From the NCBI GenBank assembly GCA_023935145.1, contig CM043699.1:59784638-59848637 (forward strand): a DNA stretch of 64,000 nucleotides, given 5' to 3'. This document shows positions 63,926-64,000 of this stretch, one piece after another (position 1 is the stretch's first letter; the number at the start of each line of letters is the position of its first letter). The notes beneath the pieces are model-generated. The model did no database searches and had not been told where the DNA came from. It was given only the letters and a program-made list of their open reading frames with translations. A program made the position numbers and the translations under genes. The DNA comes from Bretschneidera sinensis. Taxonomy: Eukaryota > Streptophyta > Magnoliopsida > Brassicales > Akaniaceae.

Positions 63926-63930
63926 TTACA

Positions 63931-64000
63931 TAAAATTTCTACTGCCTATCATCCTCAGACTAGTGGGCAAGTAGAGCTTTCTAATAGGGAGATTAAACAA
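63931..64000 (+). pseudogene. AthB2 integrase, continuation to the window end
   Basis: Resumes after AthA2: KISTAYHPQTSGQVELSNRE, containing the third catalytic residue (Glu) of integrase. The frame is open to the last base; the rest is outside the window. Confidence 0.85.

Larger units (their letters stand above)
52661..64000 (+). mobile_element. AthB2: Athila-like Ty3/gypsy element, plus strand, split by AthA2; runs off the window
   Basis: The 5' LTR (52661-53977) is followed by a tRNA-Asp primer site, gag, protease, partial RT, RNase H and integrase; AthA2 interrupts integrase at 58297. Integrase resumes at 63931 and reaches the window end. It is a diverged sister of AthB1. A deletion removes the RT palm (SKWVSPT joined to [15 protein letters not shown] at about 57000), and integrase has lost its second Asp. 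Confidence 0.92.

Overview
This 64 kb window is repeat-dense plant nuclear DNA, most likely from a eudicot. The evidence is a dozen or more Ty1/copia and Ty3/gypsy LTR retrotransposons with plant-type primer sites (tRNA-Asp, initiator tRNA-Met), a chromovirus, Athila-like and Tat-like lineages, an L1-type LINE and a foldback MITE. No intact host gene, rRNA, tRNA gene or CRISPR array was found. The only host-gene hints are two weak exon-like segments on the minus strand (18718-18783, 5777-5873).

Layout. (1) 1-2525: relict copia pol, + strand, probably followed by its 3' LTR. (2) 4873-5224: near-palindromic MITE. (3) 6186-17647: decayed chromovirus Chr1 (+), carrying nested copia CopD1 (6862-12128, -, TSD ACTTA) and a solo LTR CopD4 (14707-15552, +). 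(4) About 19090-19907 plus 31199-31560: LINE 3' fragment (-), split by copia CopE (19908-31198, -), which is itself split by the non-autonomous Athila-like AthB1 (24006-30556, +, TSD TCACC). (5) 31739-47477: remains of a gypsy-type LTR element LtrG (TSD ACCAT). It contains a partial copia LTR CopD3 (+), then CopD2 (-) inserted in that, then Athila-like AthA1 (35982-45450, -, TSD ATCCC) inserted in CopD2. A deletion fuses CopD2 to the second LtrG LTR at about 46450. (6) About 47483-52660: Tat-lineage element with two RNase H domains (+). (7) 52661 to the window end: Athila-like AthB2 (+), carrying AthA2 (58297-63925, -, TSD TTACA).

Function. No element looks autonomous. AthA1 is closest: its gag-protease-RT-RNase H-integrase reading frame is collinear and broken only by three stop codons. 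AthA2 and AthB1 are deletion derivatives that keep LTRs, primer sites and polypurine tracts and could only move with help in trans. AthA2 keeps an open 573-codon rearranged gag-like frame.

Most unusual signal. The LTR promoters of the two Athila-like families (A and B) carry the plant snRNA-gene Upstream Sequence Element (RTCCCACATCG) followed, after exactly 33 bp in six of seven LTRs, by a TATA box. That is the geometry of plant Pol II snRNA promoters. In family A and in AthB2 the element abuts an array of GCGATCGATCGC-like motifs, which also occurs, without the snRNA element, in the unrelated LtrG LTR. This looks like a regulatory cassette shared between different retrotransposon families.
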